The notes: a model not told the origin generated them from the letters alone. 8,933 bases of DNA from Lutispora sp. (GCA_030834765.1 JAUQXG010000129.1:1-8933), one strand, 5' to 3'. Shown: positions 1 through 7,310, counted from the first letter of the stretch. Numbers and translations are program-made.

Positions 1-518
<518 letters not shown>

Positions 519-613
519 CTATTTAATAATTATATTTTTTAAGTTAAATAACATATTCCATCTATATATAATATCCTATATAATTTTACTATATGTACCA
601 GATTTTTATTATG

Positions 614-632
614 CTACATATATCATATATAG
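614..632. promoter_or_regulatory. Imperfect inverted repeat at the presumed gap start site (possible operator)
   Basis: On the minus strand CTATATAT-GAT-ATATGTAG forms arms matching at 7 of 8 positions. The repeat touches the -10 of the candidate gap promoter and covers the expected transcription start, a usual position for a repressor site. No known operator consensus is recognised, and the AT richness makes this a weak call. Confidence 0.25.
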
Positions 633-659
633 TATATCACATTTACTCGTTTATGTTAT
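631..659 (-). promoter_or_regulatory. Candidate sigma-A promoter of gap with extended -10
   Basis: On the minus strand there is a -10 TATACT (631-636) preceded by TG at the extended -10 position (TGATATACT), and a weak -35 ATAACA (654-659) 17 bases upstream. Transcription would start near 624, leaving a leader of about 120 bases before the gap ATG. The region is very AT-rich, so chance matches are likely. The terminator at 723-764 behind rpoN makes a separate gap promoter in this gap necessary. Confidence 0.45.
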
Positions 660-722
660 CATAATTCAATGCGATTTTGAATAATTGTTAAAAAATAGAC
701 TATTTTATTTATAAAATATAAT

Positions 723-764
723 AAAAAGCATATGAATTGCATTTCTTGCAATTCATATGCTTTT
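723..764 (-). terminator. Intrinsic terminator of rpoN
   Basis: An 18-bp perfect stem (724-741 with 747-764) closes a five-base loop. Read on the minus strand it ends in a run of five T (727-723). It begins 24 bases after the rpoN stop codon. The flanking A and T runs make it symmetric, so it could also work on the other strand, but no plus-strand gene is seen here. It separates rpoN from gap transcription. Confidence 0.85.
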
Positions 765-787
765 ATCTTTCTATATTAATGCTTATT

Positions 788-2212
788 TTATGCTTTATAT
801 CGTCTTCTTTTTGAAGAAGCTGGTATATTCATTTCATCTCTGTATTTAGCAATTGTTCGTCTAGAAATACTTACTCCTTCTTTTATCAGCTTATCTGATA
901 TTTCCTGATCGCTGATAGGCTTTGATGTGTTTTCATGGTCAATCAAATCTTTAATCATTTTTTTTATGGTTACAGAAGAAACAGAAGAACCCATACCACT
1001 ATCGATTCCGCTGCTAAAAAAATATTTTATCTCAAAAGTACCTCTTGGAGTTTGTATGCATTTATTGCTTATTGCTCTACTTACTGTTGATTCATGGACA
1101 CTTACTTTATCAGCTATTGTTTTAAGAGTCATCCCTTTTAAATGCATAACACCTTTATCAAAAAAGTCTTTTTGATATTCAACGATTGCTTTAATTACAT
1201 TATATAAAGTATTTTTTCTATGTTCCAAGCTTTTAATCAGCCATATAGCTGAGGAAAGTTTATCATTAATATATTGGCATGCTTCCGAAGATTTATCCTC
1301 ACAATTCAAAATATTCTTATAGTACTGATTTATCATTAATTTAGATGCATATCTATCATTAATGGTCACTGCATAATCATCTTCTATTTTTTCAATATAT
1401 GCATCAGGCACTAAATATTTTGTAGATATACTGCCTTCAAAAGATCTCCCAGGTTTTGGCTCAAGACTTTTTATTGTATCACTCAGTTTTTGAACTTCAT
1501 CTAAGCTCATTAAAAGTCTTTTAGCTATATTGTTTAAACGATTATTGGCAATATCGTCTAGATGTTCTTCAATGACAATTTTCAAACGATCAGTAAGCTC
1601 ATCTTTGATTTTAAGCTGTAATAATAAACATTCTTTTACATCTCTTGCTGCTACTCCTATTGGATCAAAGGTTTGAACAATAGATAGAACTTTTTCAATC
1701 TCTTTTGTATCGCGCTTAAATATTGCTGAGAGTTCCTCTACTTGAACTGTTAAATAACCGTTTTCATCCAGAGACTCTATTATATACTCAGCTATTTCAT
1801 TATATTCAGGTTTTAAGATAGAAATATGCAGTTGAAGTAAAAGATGATCTTTAAGAGTATATGAATATGTGGTCAAGTTGTCAAAAGCATTTTCATTTGA
1901 ATCGTCATTTTCAGAGTTCTCAAGATAATAGTTTTTCCCTTGATATTGAAGATATTCTTTCCAATCAATATCACTTTCTTTTTGCTCTTTATCTATCTTT
2001 TGCTCCTCTTTTTCTTCTTTTGCTTCTTTTTCATTTTTTAAATCACGAGTTTCCTCTTCAAAGTCTAGGACGGGATTTGTCTCGACTTCTTGTCCGATCA
2101 ATTCATCCAATTCTATTGCAGGTAACTGTAATATCTTTAAAGCAAGTTTTAACTCTGGAGTCATAATAAGTTTCTGCTGTTGCTCTAAAGTTAAGTCATA
2201 TCCCATTCTCAT
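788..2212 (-). CDS. rpoN: RNA polymerase sigma-54 factor (RpoN/SigL), 474 aa
   Basis: Sigma-54 directs core RNA polymerase to -24/-12 promoters and needs AAA+ enhancer-binding activators to open DNA. Residues 1-50 are the Gln/Leu-rich region I (LEQQQKLIMTPELKLALKIL, then ETNPVL) that contacts activators. Residues 51-83 are a highly charged, Glu/Lys-rich linker (region II). Region III follows with the core-binding part, a helix-turn-helix near 361-381 (HESTVSRAI) and the C-terminal RpoN box SRRTIAKYRD (450-459; consensus ARRTVAKYRE). The open frame extends to an ATG at 2233, but GGAGGGG (2219-2225) lies inside that extension, 6 bases before the ATG at 2212. The protein therefore starts MRMGYDLTLEQQQ, as usual for the family. 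Its own promoter and terminator make it monocistronic. No sigma-54 promoter was recognised in the window, so its targets lie elsewhere. Confidence 0.97.
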   Translation of the reverse strand: MRMGYDLTLEQQQKLIMTPELKLALKILQLPAIELDELIGQEVETNPVLDFEEETRDLKNEKEAKEEKEEQKIDKEQKESDIDWKEYLQYQGKNYYLENSENDDSNENAFDNLTTYSYTLKDHLLLQLHISILKPEYNEIAEYIIESLDENGYLTVQVEELSAIFKRDTKEIEKVLSIVQTFDPIGVAARDVKECLLLQLKIKDELTDRLKIVIEEHLDDIANNRLNNIAKRLLMSLDEVQKLSDTIKSLEPKPGRSFEGSISTKYLVPDAYIEKIEDDYAVTINDRYASKLMINQYYKNILNCEDKSSEACQYINDKLSSAIWLIKSLEHRKNTLYNVIKAIVEYQKDFFDKGVMHLKGMTLKTIADKVSVHESTVSRAISNKCIQTPRGTFEIKYFFSSGIDSGMGSSVSSVTIKKMIKDLIDHENTSKPISDQEISDKLIKEGVSISRRTIAKYRDEMNIPASSKRRRYKA

Positions 2213-2218
2213 AATTAT

Positions 2219-2225
2219 CCCCTCC
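2219..2225 (-). promoter_or_regulatory. Shine-Dalgarno site that fixes the rpoN start
   Basis: GGAGGGG on the minus strand sits 6 bases before the ATG at 2212 and lies inside the longer open frame that begins at 2233. The longer frame has no comparable site in front of its ATG (only AAAGTTAAGTTTTA), so the extra seven residues MFLEGII are a translated leader rather than protein. Confidence 0.88.
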
Positions 2226-2258
2226 AAAAACATTAAAACTTAACTTTTATATATATTC

Positions 2259-2286
2259 ATTATAGCATACAAAAGTTCATTGTAGA
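2259..2286 (-). promoter_or_regulatory. Candidate sigma-A promoter of rpoN
   Basis: The minus strand carries a perfect -10 TATAAT (2259-2264) with the extended TG (TGCTATAAT), and -35 TCTACA (2281-2286; 4 of 6 matches) at 16-base spacing. Transcription would start near 2252, about 40 bases before the ATG at 2212. It lies downstream of the transporter-operon terminator, consistent with independent expression of rpoN. Confidence 0.65.
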
Positions 2287-2302
2287 ATTAGATTATATTG
2301 CT

Positions 2303-2331
2303 AAAAAGTCCGCCAATCAGCGGACTCTTTT
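2303..2331 (-). terminator. Intrinsic terminator of the nup transporter operon
   Basis: A 7-bp GC-rich stem (AGTCCGC 2307-2313 with GCGGACT 2320-2326) has a six-base loop. On the minus strand it is followed by a T run (2307-2303). It starts 7 bases after the nupQ stop codon. The plus-strand side has TCTTTT, so weak two-way termination is possible. Confidence 0.85.
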
Positions 2332-2333
2332 CA

Positions 2334-3215
2334 TTATCTTTTTCCTTTTTCGTATGGTACTCCATCAGCCGCGGGAGCAACTGCTTTACCAATTAATCCA
2401 GAAACCGCCAGCATCGTAAGAATATATGGCAATGCATAAAGAAATTCCTTTGGCAGTTTAAGCCCCAGTGTCATGGAGATCGTTTGCAGCGCATCAGCAA
2501 AACCGAAGAATAGACATGCAAGAGCAGCTCCAATAGGATGCCATTTCCCGAATATCATTGCTGCAAGAGCTATAAATCCTCTTCCTGCTACCATTCCTTC
2601 TTTAAATAAACTTATAGATCCTATAGATAATGATGCTCCGCCTAAACCTGCTAGTATACCACTTATAATTACACATATATATCTCATTTTATAAACATCT
2701 ATTCCTAAAGTATCTGCTGCTGCAGGATGCTCTCCAACAGCTCTCACTCTTAAACCAAAAGGGGTCTTATATAATACAAAGTAAGAAATACCAACCAAAG
2801 CAATCGCTATATAAGTAAATATATTAAAAGGACCCCATGGCTGAAAATATTCTACATTGGGAGTCTGCCCTGGTTTACCCCATATACCCACAAGCAAAAA
2901 AGTAGTTAATCCTGCTGCGAGAATATTAATTGCTACACCCACAACTGTCTGATTTGCTTTAAAATTTACACTTAGAAACGCTAGAAGAAGTCCAAACAAA
3001 CCCCCGGCTACGGCTGCTCCTAAAAGGCCCAACCAAGGCGAACCTGTTTTATACGAAAGGAGTACTGCGCTGAATGCTCCTACAGTCATCATCCCATCTA
3101 GTCCAATATTGACCACACCAGATTTTTCAGAAAATGTACCTCCAAGGGCAGAAAATATAAGTGGAGTAGCCGATCTAATAGTTGCCATAAATAAAATGCT
3201 AAGTATTGTCCACAT
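2334..3215 (-). CDS. nupQ: BMP-family nucleoside ABC transporter, second permease (NupQ/YufQ type), 293 aa
   Basis: Inner-membrane permease that pairs with the NupP-type subunit to form the transport path. It is hydrophobic throughout, with about eight or nine likely membrane spans. Family hallmarks are GVVNIGLDGMM (33-43), the cytoplasmic coupling segment LRVRAVGEHPAAADTLGID (155-173), which should touch the ATPase, and GRGFIALAAMIFGKWHPIG (211-229). The ATG at 3215 follows the nupP stop by one base. Its Shine-Dalgarno AAGGGAGGG (3224-3232) lies inside the last codons of nupP, so the two permeases are probably translationally coupled and made 1:1. Length is normal for the shorter permease. 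Last gene of the operon, followed at once by a terminator. Family call is very safe; purine nucleoside specificity is inferred by analogy with Bacillus subtilis nupNOPQ. Confidence 0.93.
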   Translation of the reverse strand: MWTILSILFMATIRSATPLIFSALGGTFSEKSGVVNIGLDGMMTVGAFSAVLLSYKTGSPWLGLLGAAVAGGLFGLLLAFLSVNFKANQTVVGVAINILAAGLTTFLLVGIWGKPGQTPNVEYFQPWGPFNIFTYIAIALVGISYFVLYKTPFGLRVRAVGEHPAAADTLGIDVYKMRYICVIISGILAGLGGASLSIGSISLFKEGMVAGRGFIALAAMIFGKWHPIGAALACLFFGFADALQTISMTLGLKLPKEFLYALPYILTMLAVSGLIGKAVAPAADGVPYEKGKR

Positions 3216-3216
3216 G

Positions 3217-4326
3217 CTATTTTCCCTCCCTTATGGTCTTTTGCTTTAAGTGTCTATTTTCTTTTATTTTATCAAATACAATTCTTACAAAGTTTGCAGC
3301 TACGAATAAAATAATGATACCTTGTATGATGCCAACTACTTCTTTCGGAATTCCATTTAGCTGCATATTGGATCCACCCTTTTGAAGTATCCCAAACAAA
3401 AGTCCAGATAGTACTATACCGATGGGATGATTATTTCCTACTAATGCTACTGAAATTCCGTCAAATCCATAGCCTGTAAATCCAAATAGATTGTTTGCTC
3501 TGTATTGAACCCCAGCAATTTGTATTGCTCCAGCAAGACCAGAGAACATACCAGATATAACCATAGTCAAAACAATGTTTTTTGCTATGCTTATGCCTCC
3601 ATATTCTGATGCATGGGGATTATATCCAACTGCTCTGATTTCATAACCCCTAACAGTCTTATTAAGAATGTAATATGCGATAAGCGCTGCAGCTAATGCT
3701 ATAAATATTCCAATGTTTAAGCGTGAATATTTAAATTGTGCAAAAGCTTCTGCAAATCTCCATAGCTTCGCAGACTGTGCAATTTCATGAGTAAAAGCCT
3801 TAGCCTCTTCATTCAGAAATGTCATTGTAAGATAATTGCTGACATTTAATGCTATGTAGTTCATCATAATACTATTTATTACTTCGTGAGAACCAACCTT
3901 TGCTTTAAGCCATCCTACAATTCCTGCCCATATTCCCCCAGCCGCCGCACCAACAGCCAGTGTTAAGAAAACATGAAGTACTGGAGGTAGTCCATTAAAA
4001 GCCCAACCTGCCCACACTGCTGATATGGATCCTATTATAAATTGACCTTCTGCACCAATATTAAAAAGCCCACATTTATATGCAAATGCCACAGATAGTC
4101 CAGTTAGTATAAGGGGTGTTACTACAACTAAAGTTTCGCCAAACTTGTTCCAATCTCCTAAGCTGCCTTGAATTAAAGATTTATAGGCTACCATTGGGCT
4201 TTTGCCAAAAGCATAAATTAAAAAACCTCCAGCAATAAAAGATATGATAATTGCAATAAGAGGATAGGAGATTTCTTTAGCATTTTTCTTAATTTCTTCT
4301 ATAAGTTCACTTTTCCGATTTTCCAC
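3217..4326 (-). CDS. nupP: BMP-family nucleoside ABC transporter, first permease (NupP/YufP type), 369 aa
   Basis: Longer of the two permeases. A charged N-terminal segment (1-20, ENRKSELIEEIKKNAK) precedes the first membrane span (about 21-40). The family motif GLFNIGAEGQ is at 87-95/96, with the coupling segment GYEIRAVGYNPHASEYGGIS around 232-252 and a second motif, FTGYGFDGISVALVGNNHPIG, in the C-terminal third. The start is a GTG at 4326, preceded by an ideal AAGGAGG (4334-4340) at 7 bases. The nupO stop TAA overlaps the first bases of that site, so initiation should be coupled to the end of nupO translation. The GTG may lower output relative to the lipoprotein. It should form the pore with NupQ and be driven by NupO. 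Substrate is inferred from family and operon. Confidence 0.94.
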   Translation of the reverse strand: MENRKSELIEEIKKNAKEISYPLIAIIISFIAGGFLIYAFGKSPMVAYKSLIQGSLGDWNKFGETLVVVTPLILTGLSVAFAYKCGLFNIGAEGQFIIGSISAVWAGWAFNGLPPVLHVFLTLAVGAAAGGIWAGIVGWLKAKVGSHEVINSIMMNYIALNVSNYLTMTFLNEEAKAFTHEIAQSAKLWRFAEAFAQFKYSRLNIGIFIALAAALIAYYILNKTVRGYEIRAVGYNPHASEYGGISIAKNIVLTMVISGMFSGLAGAIQIAGVQYRANNLFGFTGYGFDGISVALVGNNHPIGIVLSGLLFGILQKGGSNMQLNGIPKEVVGIIQGIIILFVAANFVRIVFDKIKENRHLKQKTIREGK

Positions 4327-4333
4327 CTTCTAA

Positions 4334-4340
4334 CCTCCTT
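4334..4340 (-). promoter_or_regulatory. Shine-Dalgarno site supporting the GTG start of nupP
   Basis: AAGGAGG, the most canonical site in the window, lies 7 bases before GTG at 4326. Its first two bases are part of the nupO stop codon TAA (4341-4339), so ribosomes ending nupO finish on top of it. Confidence 0.88.
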
Positions 4341-5871
4341 ATTGAATATCAGCATCTGATGCTTTTGAATCGCCGCCAGCCATCATAATACCTAATCTTT
4401 TTTCGGTTGCATCTTTTGCATCTAAAACTCCTACTATTTTTCCATCATACATTACCGCTATTCTATCGGATAATTCCAAAATCTCATCCAATTCCAAAGA
4501 GACTAGTAGTAATGCTTTTCCATGATCTCTTTGTTCCAAAAGCCTTTTATGGACAAATTCTATAGCGCCTACATCTAATCCTCTCGTTGGTTGTGCTGCG
4601 ATAAGAAGACTTGGATCCCTATCTAGTTCTCTTGCAACGATTAGCTTTTGCTGATTACCTCCCGATAAAGATTTTGCACTTACTTTTTCACTTGGTGTCC
4701 TTACATCAAATTCACTTATCAGTCGCTTTGCATAATCTCTAATTTTTCTATAATTTAAACCTGTTCCAGCTTTGAATTTTTTTGAATGATGACTTCCTAG
4801 TATTGAATTTTCAGCCAGTGAAAAATCTAGTACTAATCCTCTCTTATGTCTATCTTCCGGAATATGCCCTACTCCGCTATTTATTACTTCTTTAGGTATT
4901 TTACCTGTAATATCTTTACCATTAAGCAATACTGCCCCTGAAGCAACTTTGGTCAATCCTGTTATTGCCATGATCAATTCACTTTGACCATTGCCATCAA
5001 CCCCAGCTACACCAAGTATCTCTCCGCTTCTTATCTCAAAATCAACACCTTTTACATGCTCAAGCTTTCTATGATCTAGTACCCTTAACCCTTTTACCTG
5101 CAACACGGTATCTCCAATATTAGGTAAAGACTTTTCTTGATATAGATTAACTTTTCTCCCTACCATTTTTTCTGCCAATTCCTCAATATTGGTTGATTTC
5201 GTATCTAAAGTGTCGATAACCTTACCTCTTCTAATGATCGTAACCCTATCACTCATAGACATAACTTCTTTTAGCTTATGAGTGATTAATATGATTGATT
5301 TTCCTTGGCTCACCAAGCTTTTTAAAATCACTCCAAGTTCTTCAATTTCTTGAGGAGTAAGTACTGCTGTAGGCTCATCCAGAATCAAAATCTCCGCGCC
5401 TCTATATAAGGTTTTTAATATTTCAACTCTTTGCTGCATACCTACAGATATGTCTTGAACTAAAGCTCTGGGGTCAACATGAAGTTCATATTTCTTTGAA
5501 ATAGCTTCTACTTCTTTTATTGCACTGTCAATATCTAGGGTTAACCCCTTTTTAGGCTCCGAGCCCAGAACTATATTTTCAGTTACTGTAAATGGAGGTA
5601 CAAGCATAAAATGCTGATGAACCATTCCTATTCCCATGCTAATTGCCACATTAGGATTTGTTATTTTTACTTCTTTTTCCTTTATAAGTATTTCACCTTC
5701 ATCTGGTTGATAAAGTCCATATAATATGTTCATCAGTGTAGATTTCCCTGCCCCATTTTCACCTAGGAGCACATGAATCTCCCCATGTTTTATTTGAAGC
5801 TTTATATTGTCAATTGCCCTGATGCCAGGAAATGATTTGCCTATTCCTCTCATTTCAACTACGATAGACAA
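4339..5871 (-). CDS. nupO: BMP-family nucleoside ABC transporter, double-cassette ATPase (NupO/YufO type), 510 aa
   Basis: Cytoplasmic motor with two ATP-binding cassettes in one chain, as in RbsA/MglA relatives. Cassette 1 has Walker [10 protein letters not shown] (37-45), Q-loop Gln86, signature ISVGMQQ (141-147), Walker B ILILDEP (161-167) and H-loop His198. Cassette 2 is degenerate: GVDGNGQSE (290-298) lacks the Walker Lys, the signature LSGGNQQ (402-408) is good, and Walker B reads LLIAAQP (422-428) with Gln427 in place of the catalytic Glu. That asymmetry is normal for the family, so only cassette 1 should hydrolyse ATP efficiently. The start is TTG at 5871, preceded by AAAGGGG (5880-5886) at 8 bases. 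The next ATG (5853) lacks a site. A terminator and a promoter-like element lie between nupN and this gene. Confidence 0.95.
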   Translation of the reverse strand: MSIVVEMRGIGKSFPGIRAIDNIKLQIKHGEIHVLLGENGAGKSTLMNILYGLYQPDEGEILIKEKEVKITNPNVAISMGIGMVHQHFMLVPPFTVTENIVLGSEPKKGLTLDIDSAIKEVEAISKKYELHVDPRALVQDISVGMQQRVEILKTLYRGAEILILDEPTAVLTPQEIEELGVILKSLVSQGKSIILITHKLKEVMSMSDRVTIIRRGKVIDTLDTKSTNIEELAEKMVGRKVNLYQEKSLPNIGDTVLQVKGLRVLDHRKLEHVKGVDFEIRSGEILGVAGVDGNGQSELIMAITGLTKVASGAVLLNGKDITGKIPKEVINSGVGHIPEDRHKRGLVLDFSLAENSILGSHHSKKFKAGTGLNYRKIRDYAKRLISEFDVRTPSEKVSAKSLSGGNQQKLIVARELDRDPSLLIAAQPTRGLDVGAIEFVHKRLLEQRDHGKALLLVSLELDEILELSDRIAVMYDGKIVGVLDAKDATEKRLGIMMAGGDSKASDADIQ

Positions 5872-5879
5872 TTGCTACA

Positions 5880-5886
5880 CCCCTTT
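5880..5886 (-). promoter_or_regulatory. Shine-Dalgarno site supporting the TTG start of nupO
   Basis: AAAGGGG lies 8 bases before TTG at 5871 and 26 bases before the next in-frame ATG at 5853. Residues SIVVEM before that ATG belong to the first beta strand of the cassette ([11 protein letters not shown]), which also favours the TTG start. Confidence 0.78.
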
Positions 5887-5921
5887 AAAAAGTATCTTTC
5901 CGTATTTTACTATTAATTGTT

Positions 5922-5938
5922 TGTATAATAATTATACA
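5922..5938. promoter_or_regulatory. Perfect 17-base palindrome over a -10 element (PerR/Fur-box-like)
   Basis: TGTATAAT-A-ATTATACA has 8-bp perfect arms around one central base. The inner 15 bases match the Bacillus PerR box TTATAATNATTATAA at 13 of 14 defined-plus-centre positions except the two outermost bases (T to G, A to C). It covers the -10 of the internal promoter before nupO, the position expected of a repressor site. Part of the symmetry comes free from a TATAAT sequence in AT-rich DNA, so the regulator assignment is only a hypothesis. Confidence 0.35.
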
Positions 5939-5958
5939 TTCATTTAAAAATAAATCAA
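5931..5958 (-). promoter_or_regulatory. Candidate internal promoter for nupOPQ
   Basis: On the minus strand TTGATT (5953-5958; 4 of 6 to TTGACA) is followed after 16 bases by a perfect TATAAT (5931-5936). Transcription would start near 5924, about 50 bases before the nupO TTG codon. It lies just beyond the terminator after nupN, so it could supply ATPase and permease transcripts independently of the lipoprotein. Confidence 0.5.
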
Positions 5959-5983
5959 ATACCAAAGTAAAATTTATCCCATT

Positions 5984-6011
5984 AAAAAAGCTGAAAGCTT
6001 TCGCTTTCAGC
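5984..6011 (-). terminator. Intercistronic terminator between nupN and nupO
   Basis: On the minus strand a 9-bp perfect stem GCTGAAAGC/GCTTTCAGC (5990-5998 with 6003-6011) is capped by a stable GAAA tetraloop and followed by six T (5989-5984). It starts 14 bases after the nupN stop. It should end most lipoprotein transcripts and protect their 3' ends, with leaky read-through into nupOPQ. This is a common way to make excess binding protein. Confidence 0.88.
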
Positions 6012-6025
6012 CAACTTTATTATAA

Positions 6026-7084
6026 CTATTTTATTTCAACTGGTTTAAATGCTTTCATGTCGTCTATTGTAACTGGTACAACAACTTTGCCTTCTATGAT
6101 TGCAGTTTTATATTTTTCTGCTGCTTCTTTTAATTCAGGAGTTAAATTGTTTCCACCATCACTATATCCAACGCCTTCTTCTTTAAGTCCTAGCTCAACA
6201 ACTCCACCTTTAAAAGTATTGTCTGCATAAGCTTTAGCTATTGTATATGTACCTACGTCTACTCTTTTGATCATACTGCATAAAACTTTGTTATTCTTTG
6301 ATACTGCTGCTTGATCTTGGTCAACGCCTATTGCCCAGAAACCTTTTTCGTCAGCTGCTTGAATAACACCTATTCCGCATGCACCTGATGCATGGAATAT
6401 AACGTCAGCTTTTTGTTGGAATTGAGTTAATGCGACTTCTTTACCTTTATCAGGGTTATCAAAAGCACCTGTATAGTTAACTAATACTTTAGCCTTAGGA
6501 TTAACAGATGCAACACCTGCTTCAAATCCTACTTGGAATCTTTGAATTAGTGGGAAATCCATACCGCCTACGAATCCAACTACATTTGATTTAGTAGTCA
6601 TTCCAGCGATAACGCCTACTAGGAATGATCCTTCATGCTCTTTGAAGTTTACTTGCATTACATTAGCTTTTGCTAAATCAGTAGAAATATCAATAGCGCC
6701 AAACTTTTTGTCTCCATATTGGTCTGCTGCTGTCTTCATTGCATCTTCAAATAAGAAACCTACTGCTACTGATAAATCAACAGTTCCAGCTAGACTTCCA
6801 AGGTTTGGAACATACTCGTCTTGCTTTGTGGATTGAAGTACCTTTGGTTCAACACTTAATTCTGTGCCTGCTTTTTGTAATCCAGCCCATGCTGAGTCAT
6901 TAAATGATTGGTCACCAAGTCCTCCTACATCCGTTACCATACCGAAGGATAATACTGGTTTAGTTGGTTCTGTTGGAGTTGGTTGTGGTGTTGGTTCTGT
7001 TGGAGCTGGTTGTGGCGCGCAGCCAGTAAAACCGGCAAATACCAATGTAAGAACCAGCAATAGTACTAATACTCTTTTTAACAT
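6026..7084 (-). CDS. nupN: BMP-family (Med/PnrA-like) nucleoside-binding lipoprotein, 352 aa
   Basis: Extracytoplasmic substrate-binding protein of the importer, tethered to the membrane by a lipid. Signal peptide 1-21 (MLKRVLVLLLVLTLVFAG) ends in lipobox FTGC with lipidated Cys22. A Pro/Thr/Glu-rich spacer follows (23-43), built from two 9-residue repeats. The binding domain begins LSFGMVTDVGGLGDQSFND (45-63), the BMP hallmark. It continues with Asp132 (GAID), FKEHEGSFLVG (146-156), VGGMDFPLIQRF (171-182) and GVDQDQ (252-257). PnrA of Treponema pallidum and NupN of Bacillus bind purine nucleosides, so guanosine/inosine/adenosine are the likely ligands. Some BMP proteins bind other things, so this is inference. 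The ATG at 7084 has AAGGGGG (7092-7098) at 7 bases. First gene of nupNOPQ; followed by a terminator that sets it apart from the rest. Confidence 0.95.
   Translation of the reverse strand: MLKRVLVLLLVLTLVFAGFTGCAPQPAPTEPTPQPTPTEPTKPVLSFGMVTDVGGLGDQSFNDSAWAGLQKAGTELSVEPKVLQSTKQDEYVPNLGSLAGTVDLSVAVGFLFEDAMKTAADQYGDKKFGAIDISTDLAKANVMQVNFKEHEGSFLVGVIAGMTTKSNVVGFVGGMDFPLIQRFQVGFEAGVASVNPKAKVLVNYTGAFDNPDKGKEVALTQFQQKADVIFHASGACGIGVIQAADEKGFWAIGVDQDQAAVSKNNKVLCSMIKRVDVGTYTIAKAYADNTFKGGVVELGLKEEGVGYSDGGNNLTPELKEAAEKYKTAIIEGKVVVPVTIDDMKAFKPVEIK
6963..7016 (-). repeat. Two tandem 27-base repeats in the lipoprotein spacer
   Basis: Copies at 6963-6989 and 6990-7016 are identical at 25 of 27 positions; the two differences are both T/C. 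They encode the repeated spacer QPAPTEPTP/QPTPTEPTK right after lipidated Cys22. The unit length is a multiple of three, so gain or loss of a copy keeps the frame and only changes tether length. This looks like a fairly recent in-frame duplication. Confidence 0.9.
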
Positions 7085-7109
7085 GATCGTTCCCCCTTAA
7101 AAATATTAA

Positions 7110-7193
7110 AGTGTTTTAACTTTTCAAAAATATTTGATATCTATAGTGTTCTATACTATTTATAGTATATTTTCTTTGAAAAGTTTACACACT
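7110..7193 (-). promoter_or_regulatory. Long inverted repeat in the nupN leader (potential RNA stem)
   Basis: Arms 7110-7128 and 7175-7193 are complementary at 17 of 19 positions, including 11 consecutive bases (AACTTTTCAAA / TTTGAAAAGTT), across a 46-base interior. On the minus strand the 3' arm ends about 11 bases before the nupN Shine-Dalgarno site. If transcription starts near 7194 from the candidate promoter, the whole 5' end of the message folds into this stem. No known riboswitch core was recognised. Confidence 0.5.
7152..7169. promoter_or_regulatory. Perfect 18-base palindrome upstream of nupN (possible operator)
   Basis: TATACTAT-TT-ATAGTATA has perfect 8-bp arms. It sits inside the longer inverted repeat 7110-7193 and next to a related half-site, CTATAGTGTTCTATA (7141-7155), itself a 5-bp inverted repeat. 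The arrangement fits a dimeric DNA-binding regulator with an auxiliary site, or the upper part of a folded leader RNA. No known consensus is recognised. Confidence 0.4.
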
Positions 7194-7200
7194 CAATTTT

Positions 7201-7229
7201 ATTCTACACCTATTTGAAAAATCCTGCAA
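7201..7229 (-). promoter_or_regulatory. Candidate promoter of nupN
   Basis: On the minus strand TTGCAG (7224-7229; matches only the TTG of the -35) is followed at exactly 17 bases by TAGAAT (7201-7206; 5 of 6 to TATAAT). The start site would be near 7194, giving a leader of about 110 bases. Alternative -10-like sequences (TATACT, TATAAA) occur in the palindrome downstream but lack a -35 at good spacing. Confidence 0.4.
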
Positions 7230-7265
7230 ATATTGGTTTGATAGATATATTATTACAAATTAATT

Positions 7266-7310
7266 TTTTAAAGCCATATTGCTAATGATTTCAGCAACAT
7301 GGCTTTAAAA
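7266..7310 (-). terminator. Long stem-loop at the end of grdD (probable terminator or 3' stabiliser)
   Basis: Arms 7266-7283 and 7293-7310 pair over 18 bp. The single plus-strand mismatch (A7278/C7298) becomes a G-U pair in minus-strand RNA, so the structure belongs to the grd transcript. It starts one base after the grdD stop codon. The T tract after it is poor (the arm itself ends TTTAAAA), so termination may be partial, or the hairpin may mainly protect the mRNA end. Confidence 0.6.

Noticed and set aside
927..2166. Plus-strand open frames of 82 and 101 codons inside rpoN
   Set aside because: They are antisense shadows of the conserved rpoN frame with no recognisable family.
4339..5871. 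Degenerate second ATPase cassette of nupO as a sign of decay
   Set aside because: Missing Walker Lys and Gln in place of the catalytic Glu are normal for double-cassette transporters of this family.
7085..7260. Sigma-54 promoter (TGGCAC-N5-TTGC) for nupN, given rpoN nearby
   Set aside because: No GG/GC pair at the proper 10-base spacing was seen in this or the other spacers.
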